From Dactylellina haptotyla (Eukaryota > Ascomycota > Orbiliomycetes > Orbiliales > Orbiliaceae), in assembly GCA_031310005.1 (NCBI GenBank), contig CM062385.1:868001-932000 (forward strand): 64,000 nucleotides of DNA, in the 5' to 3' direction. Below are positions 48,508 to 60,275 of this stretch, one piece after another. Within the stretch, counting starts at the first letter, position 1; each line of letters begins with the position of its first letter. The notes under the pieces were generated by a model. That model was not told the origin of the DNA. It did not search any database and saw nothing but the letters and a program-made list of their open reading frames with translations. Position numbers and translations under genes: made by a program.

Positions 48508-50554
48508 ATGTTTGGCACAGTCGGGCTCGAGTATGGCGACCCCAGAGACAGGGAAACTATAGGCCAGCGGAAACACAGGAAAGCGGCCGAACGAGAAGGC
48601 TCGGTCTTCACAAACGGCTCCAGCGAGCGCTCTTCGTCGCCCACGCCCAGTTCGAACAGGAAAACCTCGTCAGCGGCGTCCAGTGCGGGAAGCCATAAGC
48701 CACCAGCAAGCGTATCTTCGCAGAAGCCAAAAGCCCGGTTTGGTTTCTTTGGGAGCAAGAACAAGGACGGCGCCCCGCTTGAGAAGAAGTCGTCAATTCC
48801 GACGAGCGACGCCGATAGCCTCACCCCTGAGCCTAAAATCAGTTTGAATGCGTTGAACACAGCGCATCTGCAACTCCCAAGTCATGGGCAGAGCCGTGTC
48901 TACAAGCAGACGCCTCCTCCTTCTGGGGATGATATTTTGCGGCCTCCATTGCCTCCACCGAATGTGCCAGTCCCGCCAACTCCAAATGGTAAGCTAAATA
49001 TGTGGATTTTCCTATCAATTGCGTTTGTCTACGTAATAATTATTAACTTGTTGTCCAAATTGCCTTTTAGACACTCCCGCTGGCACCAAACCTCGTTCGA
49101 ACCGCATTGTTTCGGATTTCAGCTGTTTGGCTCCATACAATGCGCCCTCTCTGGAAGACCAATTCCCATCTCCAAGATCTAATAGACTGGGATCGGCCGC
49201 GAGTGGTCTATCAGGAACTGAATCCACGGGCGGGCAGTCGCAAATTGACAGCCTTGATAATTCGCTACAGTCCTTCTACATTGCAGAGCATGAGACAAAC
49301 TACAAGTTCAGACCTGGCACGAGGGATCGAATGCATTTGAAGCCGCTGCCCCTCCAGACGCAACCGCGATCTCCCGTCGATAGCCCCAATTCTGCCGGGT
49401 TGCCTTCATACGATGCGCTTGGGTACCATGGCCAATATCCTGTTGATTCCAAGCCGCCTCCGCTGCGGTCTCCCAGTAGAAATATTATTCCAGATAAGCC
49501 ACCTTCGTCTGCTGGTGGTTTAGGAGGTAGAAGTAGTTTCCAAGCAGCTTTACAAAAGATGGAAAACGCAGGTCTCAAGATCATGTTCAAGCGGTTGAGC
49601 GAGGACTGGAGCAGCAGTGCACAAGACTCAGACAACTCTATGCTCGAGGAAGTCGCATTTGAACAACGTTTGTGGGCATTGGTCGCCGCCGAATGGTTAA
49701 CATTCGGGAAATCACTACAAAGCGATGCGCACGAGTACTTGCTCGACGCGCATGTGACCGATGGGCGAAGATTGTTGCACCTTCACGGGTCCGCAGGCGA
49801 GTAGTCAAATACACCAATCCAATTTCTTTCTAATATTGATGACTAACATGATCCGCAAAATACAGCCGATGGATGGGTTCTCGCCGCGAAATATCCCAAT
49901 GTCACAGTCTACTCCGTCTCCTCCCAAGATATCTCGAATCCTCCTTGTCAATGGTCCGCGCCCCTGAATCACCATGCGCTGTTTATCCCACAACCAAATA
50001 CACCGCTTCCGTTCCCTGATAACTACTTTGACGTCATATCTACAAAGTCCTTCCCTAGCATTCTCCGCCTATCGGAATGGATTCCTGTTCTTCGGGAATG
50101 TAACCGAGTCCTCAGACCTGGTGGCTGGATCGAGCTCCAGATCGTCGATCCTAGCCTTACCAAGCAAGGCGAGTTGCTGAGAGATTGGCTCGACGCGCGT
50201 ATCCTCAGGGAGATGCTCGAGGACAGCTATGCCATCAAACCCTCGGATGATGTTCTCGGATTCCTTCATGAGACGGGATTCGATAATGTCAAGAGAAGCC
50301 GAATCGCGCTTCCGGCATCCTTCAATCCTAAATTGAAGAATATCGCTCGCGGACAAGGGCCCGATCCCGATGCTGCGAGAGTCATGGTGCTAGTTGGCAG
50401 ACATTTCTACGAAGAGCTCTATCGGGGATTTAACCCGATTGTAAATGGCCCGGGTGGAGATCACTTGTGGTGGCAAAGCAAGTCCATTCGGCATGAGTGT
50501 GAAGCCCTCAACACCTGTTTCGGCCTAACCTTTGCGTTTGGACAAAAGATATAA
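48508..50554 (+). CDS. SAM-dependent methyltransferase-like protein (LaeA-like class)
   Basis: Three exons: 48508-48988, 49071-49796 and 49866-50554, giving 631 residues. The second intron begins with GC (CAG|GCGAGT), has a good branch site (gactaac) and ends in acag; no GT donor nearby keeps frame. The first 360 residues are disordered, rich in Ser, Pro and Gly. The methyltransferase fold starts near residue 370 (FEQRLWALVAAEWL). Motif I is degenerate (LHLHGSA, 396-402, rather than a GxGxG loop). Later motifs are clear: DNYFDVI at 454-460 and VLRPGGWIEL at about 484-493. A long disordered N-terminus and this fold are shared with fungal regulators and metabolite methyltransferases. The substrate is unknown, and the altered SAM loop leaves activity open. 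Confidence 0.82.
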
Positions 50555-53500
50555 TTTTTATTTGATTGGTTATTACGTTCACGGTTTACATTACAACATA
50601 AAAAAAACAAAAGCGGACAGCAGCAATCTCTTTTTTTTCATTTTTATCTCTTTTTTTGTCCTTCTTTAATATCTAGATATCCTTTCCAGTTGGAGACGTT
50701 TTGTGACGCAAAATGGTTGAATTAATGGTGGAAAATTAAGGCGTTTTGTTGGGGGAGTTTTCTTTTCATTCAACTTCATGTTCATATCCTTGAAACTGTC
50801 TAACTGGGCGTATCCACTCGCTTTCTTTTGTTCTCGTACATCGTTACTTCGTATTTTTATTTTTCACGACAGCTTTTTGCTCGCCCGGCAGGGTATATCC
50901 GACGCTGTTCTGTGTCGCCTATTATCCCACATCTTTTTCTTTCTTTTTGTGTTGTATCATACCCTTTTGCTGTATTCTTTCCATTGTCCATCTTACTACA
51001 AAACTGCCCGAGGCGGTTTCAATTACATTCTTAATGTCTTTATTTTATTACCATAAGTGTTTTATCTCTCCGAATAAACACATTCCCAAAACCTGTGCGC
51101 TCCTTCGATCATAGCCGGTTTCTTTCAGAGACTTTTTGATGTTAATCTTTAACCGTGCCGTGGATGCTAAGCCATTGTTATCCGGGCCATATCGAAAGTT
51201 CCATGAAGTGTCTCAGTCGCCCCGAAGCACATGCAATCCAAGCCCGCGGTTCGCAGAGCGAGAGAAGGAGAGCCTTTGAAACCTGCCCGAATAGACGGAT
51301 ACATTACTTTTTGTCTTGAGATATTTTTCTTCCAGTTACGAGTACCCTCCCTACCGATCCCTTGCCCGCTTTGCCGAGAACGTTTTAACGTATCAAGCAT
51401 AGAACCATGAAGTACTCACATCTTTGATACAACTGCAACCGCACATATCAACGAAAAAGAAAAAGAACAATGAGTGTAACCGTCCTCTCCCTCACGGAGT
51501 ATCTACGCCCGTGCTTTGTTCGCTAAGGTGGAATAAATGATACTTTATGTAATTATTCCCTTGTATTTTCAATCTTTCTGAGGAAACGGAACTAGGGGAG
51601 GGGTGTACTTTCGAGAAGGAGTTGACCGAAGGTATGTGCATTTAAGGCAGCTGCGTACGGAATTTCTTATGGTGGTCCGAGAGACACTTTGCCGCCACCA
51701 CGAACCCACCACATCCAGGGCGGGCTTTGCCTTTTTGGGTCCGTTTGGCCGATAAAAAAAAACATGGTTGACAGCTAGCATGCAATGGAATATTCCATTG
51801 CATTAGCGTCGCCGCCTCCTCGTTTCTTTCGTACCTTTTTTTAATCGAGACGCGGCGTGTGAGATCGGAGTATGTGTTTTTTTTAACATTTGATCTTCCA
51901 GCACGTTGTTCAAGCTAGCCAGTTAGCTAATGATAGATCGGCTTACGTGAAGTGGACCCAGCTAGCCGAATGTCGCCTTTTGATCCGGTATCGGGACGGA
52001 AACATTCGAATCGCGCGATGGGGACCCGAGTCGAGTTCAGTTTTAGATTCGAGAGATGTGCGTCGTGTAATATAATAGATAAACTTTAATAGTTTAGACG
52101 AAATACCCTTTGTTTCGGCGACGTGCTAGCGCAGTAGACTAACCCATCCCAAGACAACGAATTAGTACTAACGACCTTGTGTACTATATTCATCAACTTG
52201 GAGAATCCATTTGTCGAACGACAATGATATGTTTTGTGGAACTTCCCGCGGCCCGTACATAGTAGCAGCCTTGATATTACACGTATAATTACCACGATCA
52301 AGTTTAGTTTCGGTTCTCGCTAAAGGGGTGGCAGTTCGTAAAGCTCGGGATGCCCTAGGGCGGGAAGGCAGTGTTCCTTTCGTCCACCCCTCGTGCTATA
52401 TATGTGAGGACCCGTTTTTATATATAAGCAATATAAATGATATGATTTGCTTGCCTATGGGCGAGCGATGCCTCATCCCAGATTGTTCGTCTGGAATTGC
52501 TAGATATGGGTTGCATTACCGGTGGCTTCTTGTTACACGATTCAGCCGATATCCGATATATTGTGTAACTCTTCAGGGTTACGCAGATGAATGGCTGCCA
52601 CGAACACTACAGCCCAGGGGCATTTGTGGGAGGTAGACTCGGATGCAAAGATCCTAGTGGTGTTGGCACTAGCGTGTTCTACTTCATAATGGTACAGCGC
52701 GAGTAATATCCTGGCCATTTAGATACATGTTAGACAAAGTGATTACACTTGAGGGAGTGTCTCTGATGCGTTTGTCGGATGTTTGAAGAGAAGATACGGC
52801 CTTTGATTCGATATTGTAGCTGTTGATGTATCTACTTGCTTCGATACACACATCTTTACCCCCGTGGTGTTGCTCAAGAATACGACTCAATAGGCTATTG
52901 ATGAAAAGTGTGGTGGCACATCAACCTCAATTACTATTAACCGAGCAATAAAGAGGAGCCGCTCCATCTGTTTAAATTTTATGACGGATATTAACAGCTA
53001 CAATAGCAGGTCTGGTAAATAGGCACAATAATAGGATCCAATCATGTGAGTCTGATGGCAATAACGCTGATTCCACGAGAGAAAGGAGACGGAAGTGGTA
53101 GTCGAGAACAGTCTTTGGCTCATGTTCTAGGCATTGTATCTCTTCTATATGGTTGTGCAACAGTCGGACACTCCAGGTCGCACAACGTAGCCGATGGGCT
53201 GAATATTCACGAATAAAAACCAGACGGATACAATTGATTGGTAGTTTTGAGAGGAACCTAATTAATCACAGACTTTCTTGAAATATGTGAAATATGAACA
53301 CAAAAACTGCCCGAAACTATCTCTGTTTACTAGATAAAATATGTTAACTTCTCCATAAAGAGATGAACATGTCCTGTTGTGGACATGGAGATAACGCTCC
53401 GCGGATCCGGGCACTGTATCAAAATATTTACCTATCAGCAACGATAACCAATCTCATAATTAATGGCCGGAAACGATATGCTCGATTCCGTTACGAAAAT

Positions 53501-55047
53501 CCAAGCGCCTCGAACTTCTCTCTTGGTAGCGATGGGCATGTCGTTAAGCACTGGAACACGGCAGTGATGTAGTGACCCGTGTAACTATCATGTTAACCGG
53601 GGTTCGTGCATAAATATGTATCATGCCAAAGGAATATGCAGGACCCAGCCTGTAAAATGGTTGACGAGTAAGATTCATGTACAGAGCAACTTTACCAAGG
53701 TATCATAGAAGTTCTCTAGCGGTGCAGTTTTGGACCGAAAGATCCCTTGTCACTGTTCAAGATCTTGGAGAACGACAACACACTTTCTGAAGAGCGAGCG
53801 TGTTACATTTTGAATCACGATCGGGACGAAAATGAACGTTTGGGGGCCTCAAAAGCATGACGAAATCTAAGAATCGTAATTAGAGTCAGAAACCAATACT
53901 GAAATCCGTTCTCCCGCGATGCGCACCGTAGTATTAATTAAATATCTCTTAATTGTTTTGGGTCTTGCGCAGCGCAAGCCGGATATTCCTCCATGTCGAA
54001 CAACACAGGCCGTTCTCGATCCCGTTTGTCCGTCCAACATTTACCTAAAATAGCTGCCGGTATCACGAAGCGCCGGCCAAAAATAGCTGCCCGCAAAAGA
54101 AGTTGGGTCTTTGCAGAAACAAGAGGCTAAAAGTCGCGCGCTAAGTGAAAGCTTTAAACTAATATTGGCCTATCAGCGCGCAGCGAATTTCGCGTTCAAG
54201 GGCGATCTTCCAGCTTACCCTTGTCCGGAGGACTGGTTCCTTCCAAGCTTTATATTGCGATACTGCTGGTTTTGCCGTTCCGGACCAATCAAAAGCAGCG
54301 ATTAGACATATTCGCAGCGTAAACTGGTCGCCAAAAAACACAGGAAGGACTGATTAAGTCTTTATCTCCACGCATTCTGCTCGTAGCGCCTCGCTCCCTG
54401 CAAGACATCCAACTCGCCAGCTGCATGACTTCGGTACGGAAGAGGCTTTCTGTCGTGTCTGACTCGTTTGGTACCCAATAATGCATTGAGAATATTCACT
54501 GGGCAACATTCTCGCAGGAGGTTCTATTCAATTTCCAGCTAGCAGCCAATAGCACGATTACGGATGGAGCCAAAATCCGCACGACTGGTTTGCGCTCCAC
54601 GGTCAGATGGCGACCAGGGCCAAGGCGGCAGAAGCTAACCTGTTATTTCGTTTCTAAAATTGTATCCGTAGTTTAATTCTCCTCCGCAAAGACGGCGTTG
54701 GACTAATGTTGATATAAAGAACGTGTGTATGCGGACGCAACGGCTTTCCCTTTCTCTTCCTCCTACATGCTTTATCGTACATTATAAGTTTCAACTTCAT
54801 TTCTTTGGACGTTTTGTATTTTTCTTTATCTTTCCGTTCACGTTCCATTCTTACTCATCCTTGAAGGAGTTGATTTCCTTTTATTCAGATTCAGAGTCGA
54901 ATTAGAAAGACGACACTGGCAACGCAGACCCCTTTGCACCAACTTGTAACAGAACCCGACTTTCTATTTCGTCTTCGATACCTTCAACCTTTTAAGTTTC
55001 ATCGCTTTTTCGCTTAACGGATCGGGTATCCTCTTTCGTATTCCGAC
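50555..55047. other. Long intergenic region with a perfect palindrome
   Basis: About 4.5 kb between two forward-strand genes. The first 500 bases are T-rich 3' untranslated-like sequence. The middle is AT-rich and without usable reading frames. A perfect 24-bp palindrome lies at 51780-51803 (listed separately). The last 300 bases before 55048 are CT-rich and look like a leader. Confidence 0.55.
51780..51803. repeat. Perfect 24-bp palindrome
   Basis: Two 12-base halves, ATGCAATGGAAT and its exact reverse complement, meet with no spacer. Complementarity stops at the next base on each side. A perfect 24-bp palindrome is not expected by chance in 64 kb (roughly 0.004 expected at equal base use). 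It could be a dimeric protein site, a cruciform, or part of an unannotated transcript. Confidence 0.95.
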
Positions 55048-56203
55048 ATGTCTTCCACATACAGAAATCTTGTCTTCCTGGCAATTGCCGGACTCGCGAT
55101 GGCGATCCCAGCTCCAATGCCACAGTACGATAGCGCACCACAGAACGTAGTCGTTAATGAGACCGCCAATGGACCTTCGCTAGCTGAGATGGAAACTATG
55201 AAGGTCATGACACCTGTGGGAGCAGAGTGCTTCCTCATGGGAAACCCGAACCTCTACCCACTCGGTCTCCGACTTGGTGTCTACCTTCAATGGTTTGCCA
55301 CCATCTTTGCCAACTTCTTCGTTCCTACAGTAGCTCCATCGATGCGGGGTATCAATACCCTGTTCCAGTTGGCTGTGTTCAGCGGTCTATCTTACGAGGT
55401 CACAAACATGCACGCCATTGATGGAATCGAGGCTTTCATTCTTCTCACCCTCTGCATCGGTAGCATCACTGGGTTGATCACCTCGCCAAACATGGATGTT
55501 CGAGTTACTAGAATCGGATCCATTGCCCGCCTTTTGGTATTCCTTGCCGTCTTCATGTTTGGAGCTTGGTACTGGTTCACTGGCTACTCGTACACCGCCA
55601 TGACCAGGTGCACACAAGAGATCCAGGTAAGTTTCTTCAAACATTTGTCACCTTAGATACATACAACTAACATTTGACTCTTAGTTCCTCTTCTTCTGGA
55701 AGGTCCATCTCTACCACTGGTTCATGAACTTCTCCCAAGCCACCATGATTCTCGGTGCCATCGGTATCACTGGAGCTCTTGCCTATGAAGTCTTCTTCTT
55801 GAGCACCATCTTCAGAATGAAGGGTCTTAAGCCATGTGTTACCAAGATCCTTCAAGGAACCCTCCACAAGGACTCCGTCCTCGGCGGCGTCCTCCAACAA
55901 GAGAAGTACGCCTGGGTCTCCGGCGCTCTCTTGGTTGTCATTGTCGTTGTCACTGCCGCTTTCATCGTCACCATCGAGGGTGCATTGAAGTACAGCAACA
56001 CTTGGCTCACCTTTGATCTCGGCTCCCCAGTTGAACTCATCCCATTCATCGTTGGGTTGTTCAGCTTGATCAAAGTTTTCCTTGGCATGGCCACTGGAGC
56101 TATGAAAGTCATCAACGAAGGAAGGTCTCGATCCGAGACCCCAGAAGGAAAGGAAATGAGCTCGAGGCCAAGCACTGGCGCTGACCAATACCCAACAGTC
56201 TAA
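55048..56203 (+). CDS. Signal-peptide-bearing multi-pass membrane protein of unknown function
   Basis: Two exons, 55048-55626 and 55685-56203, joined in phase 0, giving 365 residues. Residues 1-20 form a signal peptide (NLVFLAIAGLAMAIPAP around the cleavage region), followed by about 50 polar residues. I then count about seven hydrophobic segments: 74-96, 103-118, 124-146, 159-181, 206-236, 269-292 and 308-332. Motifs I can see include MGNPNLYPLGLRLGVYLQW early and FWKVHLYHWFMNFSQATM in the middle. The tail (335-365) is short and polar (GRSRSETPEGKEMSS). Seven segments after a cleaved signal suggests a receptor-like or channel-like topology, but I do not recognise the family and there is no retinal-lysine motif of rhodopsins that I can see. 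Same strand as the RG-rich gene 1.1 kb downstream. Confidence 0.88.
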
Positions 56204-57324
56204 ACGTGCTTCCTCTTCCTCAATCGATACCCTCGATCTCATATTTACTTCTTTAATTCCTTCTACGTTTGCTCTTTTTGTTTGAAGATTATTTTGATGG
56301 TTCTTCCTTAGTTCTCACCCATTATTTGGTTCATGATTGTGATAATTACAGCGAGGGATTTCCTATGTTTAATACTGTCGTGTGGTTTATCCTTTTCTTT
56401 GTTCTATATACCCTAAAATGTTAAGGCGGCCCGCCACGGTCGAATTCTGTATGTTTAAAGCATTGGGCTGATTTTGTAACTGCGCTTGAGTAGTTGGCAC
56501 GAGGGCGTGTGGCTGAATAATAATATATTATACTATATTTTCGAGAGGCTTTTGGACTCAATCGTCCTTAGAAGTATTATATTTAGAGGGCCGTATGTAA
56601 TATTACTTGTGGAAGAGGGCCATAGCTCCATTGCAACTGCATAGAGACAGCACGGGTCTTCGTCAGCAGCGTGCTGGATATAAAAACGACTGGTGTTGTG
56701 GAGGTTTAAAGCTGCCTGATTTTCGACAGCAACTCGGAAACCTTTCACAATCCAACATCACCATCATTCGAAGTCACCACCAAGCCATGAAGACATCGCG
56801 AAACCTTCAAAGCTATTAAACCCCCTGTTCCGCTAGAGGGCCCGTGGTAGAATACCTTCTCACGATATCTGGCTCGTGAGTACCCACCTTTTAGATTCGT
56901 ATAGCTTGAGCACACCTCTTGCAACGGTTCCTACTGCGTCCTCCGTTTTCTTCTGTTGTTGCAAGTGAAACAGATATCACTCTATGTAAGTGCAGTTGGG
57001 CCTATACACCCTCCCTGAAGCATCTTTTCTCGTCGCCTTCCTTTATATTTAGTGTTGCAACTATATCTTTCTCGCTATACTAACTGGTGTAATAAGATTC
57101 ACGGAATCAATCAAAATATACCCTTCTTCTCGAAATTGCTTGAACCGCAAAGCGGCTGGATATCTATTCAAGTTCTACTCAACACTCATAGCTAACGCTT
57201 CGCATTCTCTTCTTCTGTCTTTTCCGTCCTAACCTCATTCTCTCTTATCATCCCTCAACTACTGTAAAAGCCTTCCCTACACTTTAAAACATTTTTCAAA
57301 AGCCATCTCGAATAATTTAAGAAA
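56204..57324. other. Spacer and promoter of the RG-rich gene
   Basis: Lies between two forward genes. The first part is T-rich 3' sequence; 57180-57320 is CT-rich and then AT-rich, as expected for a leader. No extra gene or strong motif was seen. Confidence 0.55.
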
Positions 57325-59189
57325 ATGGCTCCCAGAGAAAGACTTGCCGCAGGGAGCATCTTTTTTGCGTACCAAGCGCGTCCCAAGATCTCCACCTCTG
57401 GGATAGTCAACGGCTCAACTAAAGATGTCGTCGATATGCATTGGCTGAATGCAGACGACCTTGCTGTTCAAGTTGAAACCGGCCCAGACGCACCAGCTGG
57501 TGTTACACTCGCGCCATTTATGGCAATTTCTCTGCACGAGAACCATTTGATTGGACTGTAAGTACTCTACCCGGATTTCGATCGCCAATATTGCAACAAG
57601 GAGGTTAAATTGAACTCGCATCAGTCCAATAGTCAAAATTCCGTACACCATGACATTCAACAAGACCTGCGAAAGAGCAGAGCGTGTCGACCGCACCTAC
57701 CTTGCGATCACGCCAACAGAAAATACTGTCCGTCTCAAGAGTAAAAGGTTTGATACTCGTTATCGACCATTAGAGAACACCGATTTCCCGCCTCAAAAAA
57801 TCTACAAAGACCCTAAGACTGGCAAGCCCATGCCCGAATGGGATGCTCTTATTGACTTAGCTATGCCAGTCATTATTCAGAATGATAACATCGAATGGCA
57901 CGCCGAGATGTACAAAGCACCCGTTGCCGAAGTCATTCGACTCATTAGACTATATCGCTTTGTCAACGGTCTTGACATTGATATTCCAGACACCGAGGAA
58001 CTTGATAATGATGGGGAACCGTTGGATCTGGAGGACCGTGATCGAACCCAGCGCCGCCCAATCGAACTCATCGGTCCCGGGGTCTGTCGACCTAAGCAAA
58101 AGAAAGAGATCACACCTCCTTCGAGAGATGGTGGCAAGCAGAATTTCTCAACCAAGGTTATCATCAAACCAGCTAAACCAGACCCGGCCCCAATTGCACC
58201 ACCCAAAATGATGAGCCCCGCAGTACCAAACATCAAGCCCGTAGAGAAGCCAGCTCATCAACCTACTCAGTCTACCTGGGCTAATATCGCTTCAAAGGGG
58301 AATGGCCAGTCACCTACCCAACAAGGGCCCACAGTCGTCCAGCCTGACCACAATCATCCTGAGCAAGGGGGTTACCGCGGAGGACAACAGTGGAATAACC
58401 GTGGTGGAGGTCACAACAATGGCGGCCGAGGTAGGAGAGGACGAGGTGGGAGACATAATGCTAACCGCAATGGAAACTTTGGACAGCAGAATGGGCAGCA
58501 AGCAGGACCGCCAGCTGGAGGAAACCCAAAAAAGCCTGATGGTGACAACAAACAACCTGAGATCAAAGCTCCTAACAAAGCTGTCGACGCTGAACAAAAA
58601 ACTCAATTCCCATCGAACGGGCAACTTGCTGGCCTCCTCAAGGAGGCATTTATCACTGCAAAGCACATCCCGGATATCGGGAAAGAAGAGCCAGCACCAA
58701 CTGAGGAGATTATGGCGTTGGCTAAGGAGAAGGAGCTCGCTACGCAGCGTGCCATCGACGCCAGGAAGGCTGCACAGACAAAACTGGACCTTAATGTCAA
58801 GGACCAGTATAATTTCGCGGCATTCGTTCGTGCCCGGGACAAAAAGGCTCCAAAGTTGGAGTCCCCGGCCGACGACAAAGATAGCGCCCAGGCGATCTCC
58901 GACAACGATCGCACGACCTGGAACAAGCCCGATTGTGGGCTCGTCCAGGAAGAGTGGCCCCAGGATTGGTACAAGCTCAAGCCTGGCGAGACCATGATCG
59001 AGGGGGTCAAGGAAGTTCCCACCCGCGAGGGTTGGGAATTCCAGGCGCCAAACCCTCCCTTCTGGGACCTTTGCCAGGAGTGGCTTGGGATCGAAGGTAA
59101 GATTTTTTTTCTAAAATATACTCGTTACTTATACCCAGCTAATAAATATTATAGAGAAGTACCGGAGATATAAAAACTGGCCTAGCTGA
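57325..59189 (+). CDS. RG/RGG-rich protein, unknown function
   Basis: Three exons: 57325-57557, 57625-59096 and 59155-59189, giving 579 residues; the last exon adds only EKYRRYKNWPS. Residues 1 to about 230 look folded (GSIFFAYQARPKISTSGIV, DVVDMHWLNADDLAVQVETG, VAEVIRLIRLYRFVNGLDIDIP). Residues 250-345 are a Pro/Gln/Asn-rich linker with STWANIASKGNG. Residues 326-361 form an RG-rich box (RGGQQWNNRGGG, GGRGRRGRGGRHN), typical of RNA-binding or condensate-forming proteins and of arginine methylation targets. The C-terminal 150 residues are charged, with several Trp (WNKPDCGLVQEEWPQDWYKL). No RRM or other known domain was recognised. A role in RNA metabolism is inference from the RG box only. 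Confidence 0.85.
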
Positions 59190-60275
59190 GGAGGATTTCG
59201 GGTTTCTCTTTTATTTTCTTACTTTGGCAGGATTCCTGCCACAATTCGCTTTTACGATAGTCACCTCTAATTCAATATATCGATTCCAATATATGGAATC
59301 TGGTTCTTGTATGTTTATTTCAAAAGGGTTTATATTAATTTTTAATTTTTAGTGTATAATTTCCCTCGCTCCTTAAGTTGGACCCTTTAGTATCTAGCCA
59401 ATCTAGTGTTAAGGGGGGATGATATACGGCGTTTAATATGAAATCCCATTTTTTATGGGTATTTTCTAATCTTTTCATTGTTTTCGTCTTTTCGTTTCCA
59501 CTGCATTGTTCGCAACTTACCGTTCGTTTTCAACATCCATCCCCCACCACCACCACGACAGCGCTCTCACCGTTATCCAGAACCAGTTGATATCTATATC
59601 AATCGTTTGAACTTCCCATCCTCTATCATATAATTGCTTTTCACATTACTACAAGCCTCCGTTATCACTCAATCATAAGTACAATTTCAGTGTTCTTTTG
59701 CGATCGAACTACCACAAAAAATCAATACCTCAGACTTGTCTGATTTATTGGTTTTTTTTCGGCCCCCGCTAATCACACAAGACACGTCGTTGTGTGATCA
59801 GCAACTACATTGCAGCTGGACTTGTCCGGCTGTGTTTATTGTGCAGCCATCTGGCTGTGTTTAGAGTGTGATACGACTTGTTCTATCACGTTTATTCGGT
59901 TTTATATCATCTCAATTATTTCATTTGTATCTTTTCATTTTTGCTTTTAACACTTTGTATAATAGGCAGAAAACCCCTAGAAGTTGTTTACACCCCCACA
60001 CATCTACGTAATTTGGCGATACATTCTTAGGATCACAAAATTATGTCTTCGTGAATTTCTCAAGCCCTTAAATCAATAAATAGGGTGACGAATTCATCGT
60101 GATGTAGAATAAATTAAAATATAAACCATCGATATATCCTATCCCAAGCCAATAAAACCCCGCCCTCTGCATCCGTTCAACAGATTAAAATTTACAAGAA
60201 TAAAAAAATATAAACATCGAACCTAAAAGCAAAGAGGCAAAACAAGCAGAGAATCCCGCTCCCCAAACGCTTTGC
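59190..60275. other. Convergent spacer holding an inverted-repeat cluster
   Basis: Lies between the ends of the RG-rich gene (+) and the monooxygenase gene (-). Besides T-rich 3' sequence and a 7-bp inverted repeat (GATTCCA/TGGAATC, 59282-59300), it has a C-rich, leader-like stretch at 59520-59720 followed by several short inverted repeats (separate entry). A C/T-rich leader-like block between two 3' ends is unexpected and may mark an unannotated transcript. Confidence 0.5.
59587..59889. repeat. Cluster of short perfect inverted repeats
   Basis: Within 300 bases: TTGATAT/ATATCAA (59587-59602); CAGAC-tt-GTCTG (59731-59742), followed by an 8-T run; ATCACACAA/TTGTGTGAT with a 9-base loop (59772-59798); CAGC-t-GGAC-tt-GTCC-g-GCTG (59813-59832); CAGCC-atct-GGCTG (59844-59857); and GTGATA/TATCAC (59868-59889). 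GACTTGT recurs three times and GGCTGTGTTTA twice. This could be a structured RNA or clustered protein sites. Confidence 0.7.

Noticed and set aside
58302-58997. 231-codon frame inside the RG-rich gene
   Set aside because: Out-of-frame reading of the second exon; the chosen frame joins three exons and has a sensible start and stop.
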